DNA of 64,000 nucleotides from Miscanthus floridulus. Its lineage: Eukaryota > Streptophyta > Magnoliopsida > Poales > Poaceae. Below, in pieces: positions 34,485 through 44,985 of this stretch. Within the stretch, counting starts at the first letter, position 1. Every line of letters begins with the position of its first letter. Location: contig NC_089597.1 of the NCBI RefSeq assembly GCF_019320115.1, positions 115,688,850-115,752,849 of the forward strand, written 5' to 3'. Below the pieces are notes generated by a model. That model worked only from the letters and a program-made list of their open reading frames with translations, was not told where the DNA came from and made no database searches. The position numbers and the translations under genes are program-made.

Positions 34485-37465
34485 CTATTGGACCGGCTCG
34501 GCGACATCTGCTGTCGGTGCAATCGATGAAGGCGCGGGCTGCTCACTTCCCGGCGGCACGACATTCGGCTCGGTCGAAGCTAGGGCAACATCCACCTCTA
34601 ACCTAGGCTCCGTGCCATCTGCAGGCTAGGCAACGTCCTCCCTATGCACGCTCCTGGCCATGTCTTCATGGTGGACATCCATCACCCACTGGGCAGAGAC
34701 TTGCTCCGCCACCGACCTTGCGTGCGGCAGCAAACCCTACCTGATCGATTGGATGTCCTCCGTGCTCAAGCCTTCAGCATACCCACTGCAGATAGTGGCA
34801 AAGTCCAGGTTCAGGTGGTGCGTCGCCACCAACGTCAGCACCCTCGATGCTTTGTAGAATATCCCGCTCGTGATAAGGTCTCGGACCGCATCTGGGACCT
34901 CCGCCAGCTGGACAATGTTGCGGATCTGGTCAAGTCCCCCCTCGAGCACACGTCGCTCTTCACGGGACTTGGCCAGGTCCTCTGCATTCCAGCTTAAAGT
35001 CTCCTTGACTGTCTCTAGGTTCTGCTCCAGCAACCTCACCTTTCCACTCAGCTCTGAAAGAAGGGCAACAAGCTCAGAAACAGGCTGAAGGAAGAAACCA
35101 ACACAATGAAAAATAGAAAAGGTACATACCGACGCAGAAGTTCTCAAGGACGGAGAGTTCCCCCACCTATCGAGTCACCTGTGCGCACAGCCGGGCATTC
35201 ACCTCCTCCGTCCCCATCACCTGTCCCTAGAGCACGAGCACCTCTTGGTCTGCCTCCGACCAGGCCCTTCGCTCTGACTCCAGGGCCTTCCGCACCAACT
35301 CAAGGGCTCTCTGCTCTGACACCAAAGCGCTCCGCTCTGACTCAAGGGCCACCAAGGACTCTTGGAGCACTGCCTTGGTGTCCACCAAGGATGTCCGCAA
35401 CCCCGCCTCGGTCTCCGCCTGACGGGCCTTTGTTGCCTCGAGCCCTTGCTTGGCGGCAGTCGCCCGCTCTGCTGCACGCTGCCCCTCCGCCCACGCCGCG
35501 GTCACCTTGGCCGCCCAGTCCTAGGACTCGCAGTGAGCAGACTCTAGCTGACGCTCAAGCACAGTCATCCGAGCGTGCTCCATTCGGAGAAAGCAGGACT
35601 TGTGGGATGGCATCCCCTTCAGACTCTATGAAAAACATGAATGCTAAGGCAACCAACAAAAGATTCAGAGGTCAAGGACAAGTACGTGAAACTCACCTCT
35701 GAGGCAAGTTGCAGGTCGACCTCGACTAACTGCTGAACGAACTTAGCCCGCTCCTGGGCGTCTCCGAGCTTCACGGACAGGTTGGCGAGTTCGGACACCG
35801 TGGTGTGCCCTTGCTCCCCAAGGATGTCCCAGAGCTGACACTCCTGGGAATCCCGAAGGCCAAACCACACCTTCGCTGGGTCCTCAGGGCAGGGCCACTC
35901 TAGGTCACCCTCCGGCAGCCCGTCGGAGGGCCCAGCCTCCGACTGGACCATCGCCAGCTCCCGCGACGACACCGGTGGCTCCACCATATCACCCGCCTCA
36001 TCATCGGACGGGATGTCCACCACCTCGGTTGCGTGGACCACCGCTGGGCGTTTCGACTCCATGCCGGCCACGTTTCCCCTCAGTGCCTTCGGCTCCGATC
36101 ACGAGGGTGAGCCGTGCAGCCCTCCACCCGGCGAGGCAGGGAGCTCGGTCTCCCTCTCCTCTTCCACCGCAGCCGATGGAGGAGGGGGCGCGAGGGTTAC
36201 TTCTGATGCAACCCCCACCGTCAGCACCGGGATCACCACCAACGCCGCCGCCGCCGCTGCCACCGTACCAGCAGCTGACCCGCGGGGCACCACCCCAGAA
36301 GGGAAGGGTTCACCGCCGCCACCCTGTTCCCCTCGTCGCTCGCCATGACACGCTACAGGGTGGGCCTCCAAGTCTCCCGCATGGGAGTTGGGGCGATGGT
36401 CAACCCCGACATCTCCCGGCCACTGACAAAAAGTGCGGGTAAGTCACACTCCAAAAAAGGCTCAACAACAAAAGATCGAAAAGAAACAAAGAAAAACGTA
36501 TCGCGAGGTGAGCGGCACGACTCTGAAGGCGAGACCCGACGTCGACAGGCCTGTAGGGCAAGGACCGCTCCCAGGCTGCAACTCGTGCCCCCTCACTTCA
36601 GCCGGGGGCGAAGTCATCCCAACCAGCTCCTGCCCAGCCTGCGGGTCACCGCGACCCTCGGCTCGGGACTCCCCGACCGAAGCAGCGGGCGGGGCATCCT
36701 TCGGCTGTGAGTCACGCGACGCGCGGGCGCCAGTCTTCTCCTCGGACCGCTCGTCTTGCTCGACTACGTCCGCGGCAGGCGGGGCCTCCATCGGCTGCGA
36801 GTCACGCGTTGGCACCGGTCCCGGCGACGCACAAGTGCCAGTCCGCTCCTCAGACCGCCTGGCTTGCTTGGCCACGTCCGCCACAGGCAGCTACAGGACC
36901 GGCGACGCCGCCAAAGGGCGCGGTGACCGCGTTCGCTTTGCCTCCCGTTCGCCGACGACGTCAGCGCTCGCCGCACACTTCCTCGGCGCGGGAACCACCA
37001 CGCGCCATGCGGCCTACTGCTCATCGCCAGCGAACGTCGCCGTAGGGTCGCAACGCTCCGCCGAGGTCACAATGACCTCCCGACTTTCCTCCTCCTCGGA
37101 GAAAACCATGTCATCCACATCCGTGGGATCCTCTGACTCAAGCTCAGACTCGATGTCGCTCTTTCTCTCCCCAGCCTTCACGCGCCGGGCAACCTCCTTC
37201 TCCTTCTTGTACTTCCGATGAGCCACCTCGGCCTTCTTCTTCCTGGCGTTTGCCGCCTCCTTCTGAGCGGCCTGCCGGGCCACGCCCTCCGGACCCTTGG
37301 GAAGGTGTGGCCGGGACTTGTAACTCCAAGCCCCTACGGAACGTGTGGCTCCAAATAAAAAAATTGGAAAAGTAGAGGAAGAAGTACGGACTAAAGAGAA
37401 GGGAGCATACCAATCTGGACACGATCGCGGAGTTGAAAGGCGCGGGCTTCCCTTCGACCCCCTCT
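34485..37465 (-). pseudogene. Antisense spliced frame (aORF) of the Tat-type element
   Basis: On the minus strand, exons can be traced at >37411 (5' end missing), 36498-37333, 35697-36422, 35130-35625 and 34485-35084, with donors GTATGC, GTTTTT, GTGAGT, GTATGT and AG acceptors. The exon 2-3 and 3-4 junctions agree in phase. The 4-5 junction does not, so an indel is likely there. The protein has a Lys/Arg-rich region (RKKKAEVAHRKYKKEKEVARR), an acidic stretch (ESELESEDPTDVDD), a low-complexity Pro/Ala/Gly region, and long heptad-like coiled coils (EQRALELVRKALESERRAW; LSGKVRLLEQNLETVKETL). In-frame stops: TAG at 34626, 34737, 35167, 35227, 35521, 36891 and 37014, and TGA at 36099. The true stop is probably at 34485. 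Function is unknown; such frames in Tat elements are of unsettled role. Confidence 0.6.
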
Positions 37466-37475
37466 TTGGGCTTCA

Positions 37476-38311
37476 GCTACAGCATTGCTGTCCAAATCTC
37501 TGTTGCATTGCTATCCAAATCTCAGTTGTCTATCATTCTTGTAGTATCAAAGCTTGAATTAAGTTGGAACAATTCACCCTATGGTTGTAATCCTGTAGAA
37601 CTCCTAGGGCGCTTGACAGCAGCACGTCATTTCTATGTTAAACTCTTCTACCTTAATTACAATGATGCACAAATCTTTTGCCTATTCGAGAAAAAACTAT
37701 AGTTGAACAATATGATATCTATGCAATTTGTTCGAGCCACTTTGTTAGTTTTTAAAGAGAGACTGATTCCATTATTATCCTAAGAAACTGTTCTTTCTAG
37801 TTCATATAGAATTTAGTTCTGATTCCAATGAATCTTTGGGATTTTCTTTGTTTCTCCTCATTGGAATCAATTTTGTTTGGTAGCGGTTGCAGGTTTATAC
37901 AAAGTGTTGGGACATCCGTAGTTTTTCCTCATCCTTTTATTTTTGTAAATCATAGTACAGCACAACCACTCAATCTTAATGAGTATATTTCTATTTGACA
38001 TCTACTGTATTAGGTGTTGAAATTTGTTCCCAGCATTGTTAATGTTGCTTTCACTAGTTCTCCGAGGTAAGTACATCGCACTAACTAAGGTTCGTTACCT
38101 TGTTCTCCAAAAAAAAGGTAGAGGGGCCTTAGATTGTCCATCAATCAAGCGATGAAAAAAGAAAGAAAGAAGGAAAACAATAAAAACACATCACCAACTG
38201 AAGCATCCAGTGGTGAAGCGAGGACAGAAAAGGACACGCGGCTCCAGCAGCGTGAATGGGCACGAGCCACTAGCATGCGCCGTGGCGGGAAGCTAGCGTG
38301 CGCGGCTCCAG
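37476..38311. other. Intergenic, upstream of the patatin-like gene
   Basis: No gene or repeat is recognised. The abrupt change from the retroelement to AT-rich sequence lies at about 37475. This region and 38100-38311 presumably contain the promoter of the downstream gene. Confidence 0.45.
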
Positions 38312-38318
38312 TATAAAT
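38312..38318 (+). promoter_or_regulatory. TATA box of the patatin-like gene
   Basis: TATAAAT lies 167 bp before the start codon, giving an expected transcript start near 38343 and a 5' leader of about 140 bases. Confidence 0.65.
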
Positions 38319-38484
38319 TCTGCCGGGAAGACGATGCCGCACACTCTCACCTCAGCCTCACTCACCTGCCTTCCCAATCATCAATCGCATTCTCCCTACG
38401 CGACCCAATCCAGCTCCAGGTGCCGACAGACCAGAGCCAGAGGCCAGAAGAGCAACCAAGAAGCCGACGTCGCGCCCGCACGCA

Positions 38485-39872
38485 ATGGCCACCACCTCGC
38501 TCGCACTGCTCGATCATCAGACGCTGCAGCTGCCATCACCGCCGGCGGTGGCGTACAACTGCGGCCGCTCCGACCGCCTGAGCCAGGAGATCTTCTCCAT
38601 CCTCGAGTCCAACTTCCTGTTCGGCGCGTCGCCGCTGGAGGGCGGCGGCGCGTGCTCCGCGGGCCGCGTCCGCGTGCTCTCCATCGACGGGGGCGCCGAC
38701 GGCGGCGCGCTCGCCGCGGCCGCGCTGGTCCGCCTGGAACACCGCCTGCAGGAGCTCTCCGGCAACCCCGCCGCGCGCGTCGTGGACTTCTTCGACCTGG
38801 CCGCCGGCTCCGGGGCCGGCGGGTTCCTCGCGGCGGCGCTGTTCGCGTGCCGGATGCCCTCCGAGGCGGCGCGCGAGTTCGTGGCCAAGAACCGCAAGGT
38901 CCTGTCCGGGGGGCGCGGCGGGGGCCTGATGTCGATGTCGTTCCGGCGCGCCCGCCCCGAGGCCTTGTTCCGGAAGGTGTTCGGCGACCTGACGGTGCGC
39001 GACGCCGCGAAGCCGCTGCTGATCCCGTGCTACGACATGGCGAGCGCGGCGCCGTTCGTGTTCTCCCGCGCCGACGCCGTGGAGGCCGACGCGTTCGACT
39101 TCCCGCTGTGGCAGGTGTGCGCGGCGGCCTGCGGCGTGGGCCCCGCGGAGGTGGCGTCCCTGGACGGGCGCACCAGGCTGCACGCCGCGGCGGGGGCCGG
39201 CGGGGGTGGAGCGTCCGCCGCTGTGGCCAACCCGACGGCCATGGCGCTCACGCACGTGCTCCACAACAAGCGCGAGTTCCCCTTCGCCGCCGGCGCAGCC
39301 GACCTCGTGGTGCTGTCCCTCGGCGGGAGCGCGCCCGCCGCCGCCTCCTCGCTGGGTCGCCCCTCGCCCTCCAGCCTCCTGCGCATCGCCGGAGCCTGCC
39401 AGGCCGACATGGTGAGCCTGCCTGCCTGCCTGCATGACCGGCACCATTTCTCGAACAGGGTAGCAATTGGAACGAACGAACGGAGATGACAGGACTGACA
39501 GTGCGCCTCTCGCGGTTTGTTTTGTTTCGATCGCAGGTTGACCAGGCCGTGTCGATGGCGTTCGTGGAGAGCAGAGCGACCAACTACGTCCGCATCCAGG
39601 GCAACGGCATTACGCCCGGCGAGACGGCGGAGGCGGCGCTGGCGGAGCGGGGCGTGGAGTCGGTGCTGTTCCGTGGCAAGAAGCTGATGGCGCAGACCAA
39701 CGGCGAGCGGCTGGACGCCGTGGCGGAGCAGCTGGTCCAGGAGCACCACCGCCGGCTGGAGAGCAAGACCCCCGTGGTGCTGGTGAAGCCCTCCGCGACG
39801 CCGCGGACGTCGTCGTCGTCGGCGTCCACGCTCATCACCGTGTCCACCAACTCCTCGTCGGAGTCGCCCTGA
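38485..39872 (+). CDS. Patatin-like acyl hydrolase, pPLAIII type (420 aa, two exons)
   Basis: Exons 38485-39411 (309 codons) and 39537-39872 join in phase 0 across a 125-bp intron with GTGAGC donor and CGCAG acceptor. Patatin-family proteins hydrolyse acyl esters of phospho- and galactolipids. The patatin domain covers residues about 63-285: the oxyanion motif DGGADGG (68-74), the nucleophile elbow GSGAG at 108-112, and NPTAMALTHVLHNKREFP (249-266), a pPLAIII hallmark. In the elbow, Gly110 replaces the Ser of classical GXSXG, as known for pPLAIII. The DGG catalytic motif is also not intact near residues 236-243 (GAGGGGAS). Exon 2 holds VSMAFVESRATNYVRIQ and ends in a Ser/Thr-rich tail. I chose the ATG in context GCAATGGCC after a TATA box; it lies close to the length of family members. 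Codon use is GC-rich as in grass genes. pPLAIII members affect cell elongation and lipid levels; which one this is cannot be told. Confidence 0.92.
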
Positions 39873-41584
39873 GACTGCTGGCACGACGACCGACCGACCG
39901 AGACAGCGTGACAGCTCGGCTTTAACTAGCGTGGCCTTGTTTTCCTTTTCGCCTCTTTTTTTATTTATTGGTTCGTTGGATTTCTAGCTTAGCGCGGCGC
40001 CGGCGCCGGTGCTCGGGGTTTTGATTGCCTGCCGGCGCCGCCTGCGCGCTCGCTCCCGGTCCCGGTCCCGGCCGCCGCCGAGCCGACCCGCCTGCTGCGG
40101 CCGGGAAGAAAGACCGAGGAGGGCTGTGGAGCGGCGAAGGCGCCAGAGATGATTTGTGTACGTAGCTGCTAGGAAGGAGATGTGGCTGTATGGCTGTATG
40201 TGTGCCCGTGTGCGTGTGCTGCAAACGCAGCGTATGTACGTACGTGTACGTAGTAGAGTGCCCGGAGCTTGGATTGCAACGCGATGCGATGATGATGCTA
40301 GTACTGTCGGTGTGGCGTTTACTGATCACTGCTCAGCCTTCTTTCTTCAGAGTCACCTGCTGTCATTGCTCCTGAACATTCTGATAATGGAGTATTTTCT
40401 CCTCTTTTTTCACGTCGTGGACTGATGAACTGGGCGAGCAGGAAGGAGTGGGAGTGCGTACTATCTGACAGGAAGTCGTACTCGTTGGTCATGGACATGA
40501 ATGTGCTTTGCTCACGCTAGTCTGTGGTCTGTGGTGTGGCTCAGCTGCCATCTGGGAGACCCGACATGCTCTGCCGACCGACACCGACAAACATCATTCA
40601 TGTATGTCTTGGCACGGAACGCAAAAGCGGAAAAGCACTCTTGTTGGGCCGGGCTGTACTTTCGCGCCCCAGTATTTCCTTTTTTTTATTCGGTGCCAAG
40701 GCAAATGGAAAGGCATCCAACAAGGCCCAAAAAGGTAGAAGAAGAGCCCACGGGAATTTCCGGCCGGCTGTGTCAGAGCCGAGCAACACTCAGATCTTCT
40801 TGGGCCTGCACGTTCGGCCCAGATCCATAGCAGTAATTTCGGCCTGAAATTCTTTTTTTGAGGGGCTGGCCCGAAAGATTTGATCCTCTCCGGAGGAGGA
40901 GAATGTTATTCGAGATGTTGTTTTGTCCCCCTCTTGAAAAATCAATCCCTAAATGGTTGGACCGTTTAAACCATTAAAAACCATGTAAACAGAATCGAGT
41001 TAAACAAGATTAAATGAGCTAAATGGCCATTTAATTCATAATTTAATCAATAGGAGGATTACAGCTACTACAATAAACACCGAGCTAATTAGCATAGTAA
41101 GTATATGAAGTGTAGTGGGATTTAGATTTCTTCCAAAAAAAAAAGATTATTCGATAGAATACTTACTTTTTACATGTGTAAATATGTAGACTTTCTAGTA
41201 TATTTGACTTTTACGTACATAAATTTGTATATTTTAGTGTTAATATATGCGACCGTTTAGGTCGTTTAACTCCGCTTAAACAACGTTGTTTAAATGGACT
41301 AAACGCTAAACGAAGGGTGCCTGACGGTTTACCGTTTAGCATTTAGGATAACATTGATCTTAAGTTTGACCAATTTTATAAAAAAGAGTAATAATTTCTA
41401 TGACACAAAATAAATATATTATAAAGATATAGTTTATGATGTATTGAAGACACTAATTTGGTGTAATAAATATTGGTGCTATTTTCTATAAAATTGGTGA
41501 AACTTAAAATAGTTAGACTTAGGACAACTTTAGAAGATGATTTAATTTGAGACAGAGGGAGTATATAAGGTGAAGGCGATTTTC
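39873..41584. other. Downstream of the patatin-like gene; no further gene
   Basis: 39873-40450 probably includes the 3' UTR, but no clear AATAAA is seen. 40500-40850 is open in three + frames, none with recognisable content. At 40940-41345 motifs such as GACCGTTTAAACCATT and ACGGTTTACCGTTTAGC suggest hAT-type relics. 41347-41562 ends GACAGAGGGAGTA like a Stowaway MITE whose left end is lost. Confidence 0.4.
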
Positions 41585-41706
41585 TAGAAAAACAACTGAT
41601 GCTGATGCTGATGCTGATGCTGATGCTGATATTGATTTGTTGTGAGAGAAAAAATATTATTATTTCACTGAAACGGTACGGCTAATAAGTTCAAGCGAAT
41701 GGGGCC
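41585..41706. mobile_element. MITE of the GTGAGAGAAAAA family with hexanucleotide repeat
   Basis: The core TGTGAGAGAAAAAATATTAT is followed by AAGCGAATGGGGCC at 41706. Its left end has been replaced by about six CTGATG units (41596-41630). The left boundary is uncertain. Confidence 0.4.
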
Positions 41707-42149
41707 GAAGTAAAACAAAATCCTAGCCTCCCGACCTGTGTATGTGGCCGACACATATGACATGGTTTCAGCTCACATCAGAGCAGACAAAAGGCATCGT
41801 TCAGCAAATATGCAAATCATGTTAATTAATCTCCACCTATGCTTGGCGGAATTTCTCATCTCTTTCTCTACCAGCTGAAACCACTGCTATTGTCCTCCTC
41901 ATTTTGCAACAAAGCCCAGAAAACACGCGACAACATATCTTCAACCCAGGGAGGCCGAGAAAGTGAGAAACAGAGCCCAATAATAACCGAACTGTTTAGC
42001 TCTCAACTTCAACAAAGAGTTTTTTTATGACCACAACAATTTGTCTCAGCTGGATTGCCCAACAAACAAAAAACTTATGCCACAACTTTTTTTTTTCTAT
42101 CATCACCATCTCCTATTTAAGAAAAAGGCAAAGCGAAATTAAAGGCATA

Positions 42150-42402
42150 CTCCCTCCGTCCCAAATTAAGTACACATCTCACTTATTGAGGAGTCAAACT
42201 CTTTGACATTTGATTAAATATAGAGAAAATAATATCAATATTTGTATATCCAAATAAATTTATTATGAAATCCACAACTAATCTAATGATACTTAGTACA
42301 CATCATAGATATTAGTATTTTTTTCTATATATTTATTCAAATTTAGGAAAGTTTACCTTTTTGATAAGCGAGATGTGCATTTATTTTAGAACGGAGAGAG
42401 AG
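42150..42402. mobile_element. Stowaway-like MITE, 253 bp
   Basis: It begins CTCCCTCCGTCCCAAATTAAG and ends ACGGAGAGAGAG, imperfect inverted repeats of the Stowaway consensus, with TA duplications at 42148-42149 and 42403-42404. Confidence 0.85.
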
Positions 42403-44055
42403 TAGCTTTTTAGTTTTCGAAGAGGAAAGGCGTAGCTTTGACCAGTGCGTGCCGCAAACAATGCAATGTAACCGTCAAGCCGTGACACCAAAAGAGCACA
42501 ACTCCGTGGCGCCCTTGGCATGAGAGAACTTATCTTCAGTCAATTCAGGCTCCTTGTGGACTGTACGTATATGAATCTCTACACGTAGAAATACTGTACC
42601 TTTGTACGAGGTATACTGTACGTGTCGCCGTTAGTGATAGACAGCTCTGCGTATCTTCAACCTAGCTAGCTAGGGAAGCCGAGAAACAGTCGTTGAAGAA
42701 GACCACCGCAAACGAGTCCACCATGCCATTGTCTGAACAAGAAAACTGCAAGGTCACCATCCACGCCACTATCTGAAGACGGAGAGGCTGCATGCCGTCT
42801 GCACGCTGGAATTCAGAATCGTCATCGCCTGTCTCTCTCTTGTCCGATCGAGCAAGCTCTGACGCCGGGATCAAGTAAAAGACCGGAACGAGTAAGGAAG
42901 TGCTCTCTTCCTCTCTCCGAGAGCGAGACGACATTCTAGAAGAGAAGACATTGGCAACGGATGTACCTATCGGGTATCGCTGGAACGTTCTCTTCTCCGC
43001 TACGAAGAATTCATCCTGTCTCCGTTCTCGTTAACTATCTCGGGTATAGATTCTTGCCCATCTCCGTATCCGTCGGGCATCGATCGGGTAACAGATACCC
43101 GACGGGTACTGCATACCCGATAAACAAGGACACTTGGGGTCGCAGCTTTGCAATCGGAGACGTTTCTTCTTCACTCGGGTATAAGTGTCGGAGTCTCGGA
43201 GATGCCGAGGAGAAGGGACGAGGTTGCGAGGAGGACGAGCAAAGGTGACTGAGAGACCGAACTGAGGAAGCGAGGGGCACGAGCGCTCATGAGGTAGGCG
43301 TGCTTGTGCTGCTGGCGGATATGGTGAGGAAAAATTGAACTAGGGTTCCTAGAACACACAAACTATATATATAATTATTCAGATTTGGACAAAAATATCT
43401 ATGTTGAGCTCCTTTAGGCCTAATACTCGCATGACAGCTCAAATAGTCGGGTTCCCCAACAGGTAACGGGAACGGATAAACAGATAACGTTCTCGTACAC
43501 GCTATACCTGTCGGGGATAGATTCTTGTCTATTTAGATGTCCGCGGATAAAGATATGATCACATCCCCGTTCCCTAATGGATCAAATACCCGTCGGGTAT
43601 GGGATATCGGGGCCGTTGCCATCTTTATGCTTGTGGTCGGGGGAGCAGCAATAGCAACTGCTGGAGTAGCTGGAGGTTGCAGCAGGACATTGTGGACCTT
43701 TGCTAGCTTATGGTGCTCTCAGTGCAGAAACCGTCATAGTTTCTATGAACATTAGTTGTACTACCACTTAAGCGTTTTGCTGATATGACGAGGTAGTTAT
43801 TGAAGAGAGAGGGCAAAAATTATAGAAACTGGATCTAAGTTTAAAAAAACCATGTCTACACGAGAACCAAGACATGAAGGGATGTAATTGGTAGAGAATG
43901 GAGAGAGAATGTATGTGATTGAATAAAAAATTATTCTGTACAAACTATCCATTGAGATTATGGTTTCTATATGGAGTGTCTATAGAAATTAATAGGTATT
44001 TCTAGCATTGGGGCTGTCCTTAGCTCAGCTAGGAAGCCGACACTGTGTTTAGCAT
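42403..44055. other. Intergenic, possible hAT-like element at 42953-43624
   Basis: No gene is supported. TTGGCAACGG at about 42951 and CCGTTGCCAT at about 43614 form possible inverted ends, and the interior is full of CGGGTAT and ATACCCG repeats, as in non-autonomous hAT elements. No clear 8-bp duplication. Confidence 0.35.
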
Positions 44056-44120
44056 ACCCTGTTCGTTTCGCTGAAATTTAGCTTATACTAATTTATCGTG
44101 GAAAAAAAACACTATTCATT
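44056..44120. mobile_element. Truncated MITE of the GTGAGAGAAAAA family
   Basis: CCCTGTTCGTTTCGCTGAAA then CGTGGAAAAAAAACACTATTC is a half copy of the family seen at 30556. Confidence 0.35.
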
Positions 44121-44274
44121 TGTTGACAAGTACCGAAGAAATAGCGTGAAAAGTCGACCACGACCATTGATAGATCCTGCTCATCAGTGAAGCAGTGCCG
44201 CTGAACACAACAGTACTGCCGATTAGCGACCATCAAATGATTCATTTCAGAAGCAGCAGCCACCAGGCACTTAC

Positions 44275-44771
44275 TGTTATATTTAGAGTTCTTAGGTATG
44301 TTCATCGGATCGGGATTCTTAGTACAGTAATAGATCATTCGGATTTTACAGAGAGAGATTGAGAGATAGGTGATAAGTGGCAAACCGTCAAACGCCGTAG
44401 TTGTTGAAGCTCCGGCCGGGGTTTCGTTGACGGACGCCATCTGCGCGCCGGCAGCGACGGTCGGTGGAGAGTGAGTCGGCGCTGTGGCGTCCTCGGCGGC
44501 GATGTGAACATCGGGTGGCGTTGCCGGCGTCGGTGGCACTTCCCGTCGCTGGCAGCGCCCCTACTTTCGATCGGGTCTAGGGTTTAGGATGTCGGTGGGG
44601 TAACTGGCGGCGCGGTGAACCTCGTGTCGCGAGCCCCGACCCCCACCTTCCTTTATAGCGCTGTGCGACGGGGGCCCACCAACCATGTAGGGTTGGGCGC
44701 CCCCGATCAGGGCGCGAGGACAAGACCCAGTTAGGCCGTTGGGCCTAACTGGTGGGAGATCAATACTAACA
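44275..44771 (-). repeat. Copia 3' LTR (497 bp)
   Basis: It is the 3' LTR because the element is on the minus strand. It carries 13 bp near its right end (around 44736-44750) that are absent from the other LTR. Confidence 0.95.
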
Positions 44772-44783
44772 TTCTCCCCCTTG
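44772..44783 (-). other. Polypurine tract
   Basis: On the minus strand it reads CAAGGGGGAGAA, directly before the 3' LTR. It would prime plus-strand DNA synthesis. Confidence 0.85.
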
Positions 44784-44985
44784 ATCTCTCATCTATTCTT
44801 CGTTCTTTAATTTCATACTCAAAACTTTCAATTCATATTTTTCTTGCTTCCATCCTATTTCATCACAGATTAGTGCATAGAACTGTCCCATCGTCACAGC
44901 AATTAGTGCCGTTAGACTAACAGCCACAATACAATTCTCCGTTTTGAAATGTAAACTTTCTTTGGGCCCTTCGTATGTTCGGGAA

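Larger units (their letters stand above)
30922..37475 (+). mobile_element. Deleted Ty3/Gypsy element of Tat type with antisense frame
   Basis: The order on the + strand is a 5' LTR (30922 to about 32171), a leader beginning GTTGGCGTCGTCCGTGGGGA (primer-binding region of this grass group), a gag remnant, an integrase-tail remnant, and a long antisense spliced frame (34485-37465, minus). Protease, reverse transcriptase, RNase H and most of integrase are missing. Antisense frames downstream of pol are established for Tat-lineage elements (Grande, Retand and relatives). Sequence similarity to the family stops near 37475 and no 3' LTR is found, so the right end is truncated. The lineage call is by architecture and remembered motifs. 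Confidence 0.7.

Noticed and set aside
38298..39437. 379-codon frame overlapping the patatin-like gene
   Set aside because: It is a shadow of exon 1 in another frame, Arg-rich and without a domain. The frame at 38485 has the patatin motifs and a matching intron.
38536..39447. 303-codon antisense frame over the patatin-like gene
   Set aside because: Complement of high-GC coding DNA with no similarity or splice signals.
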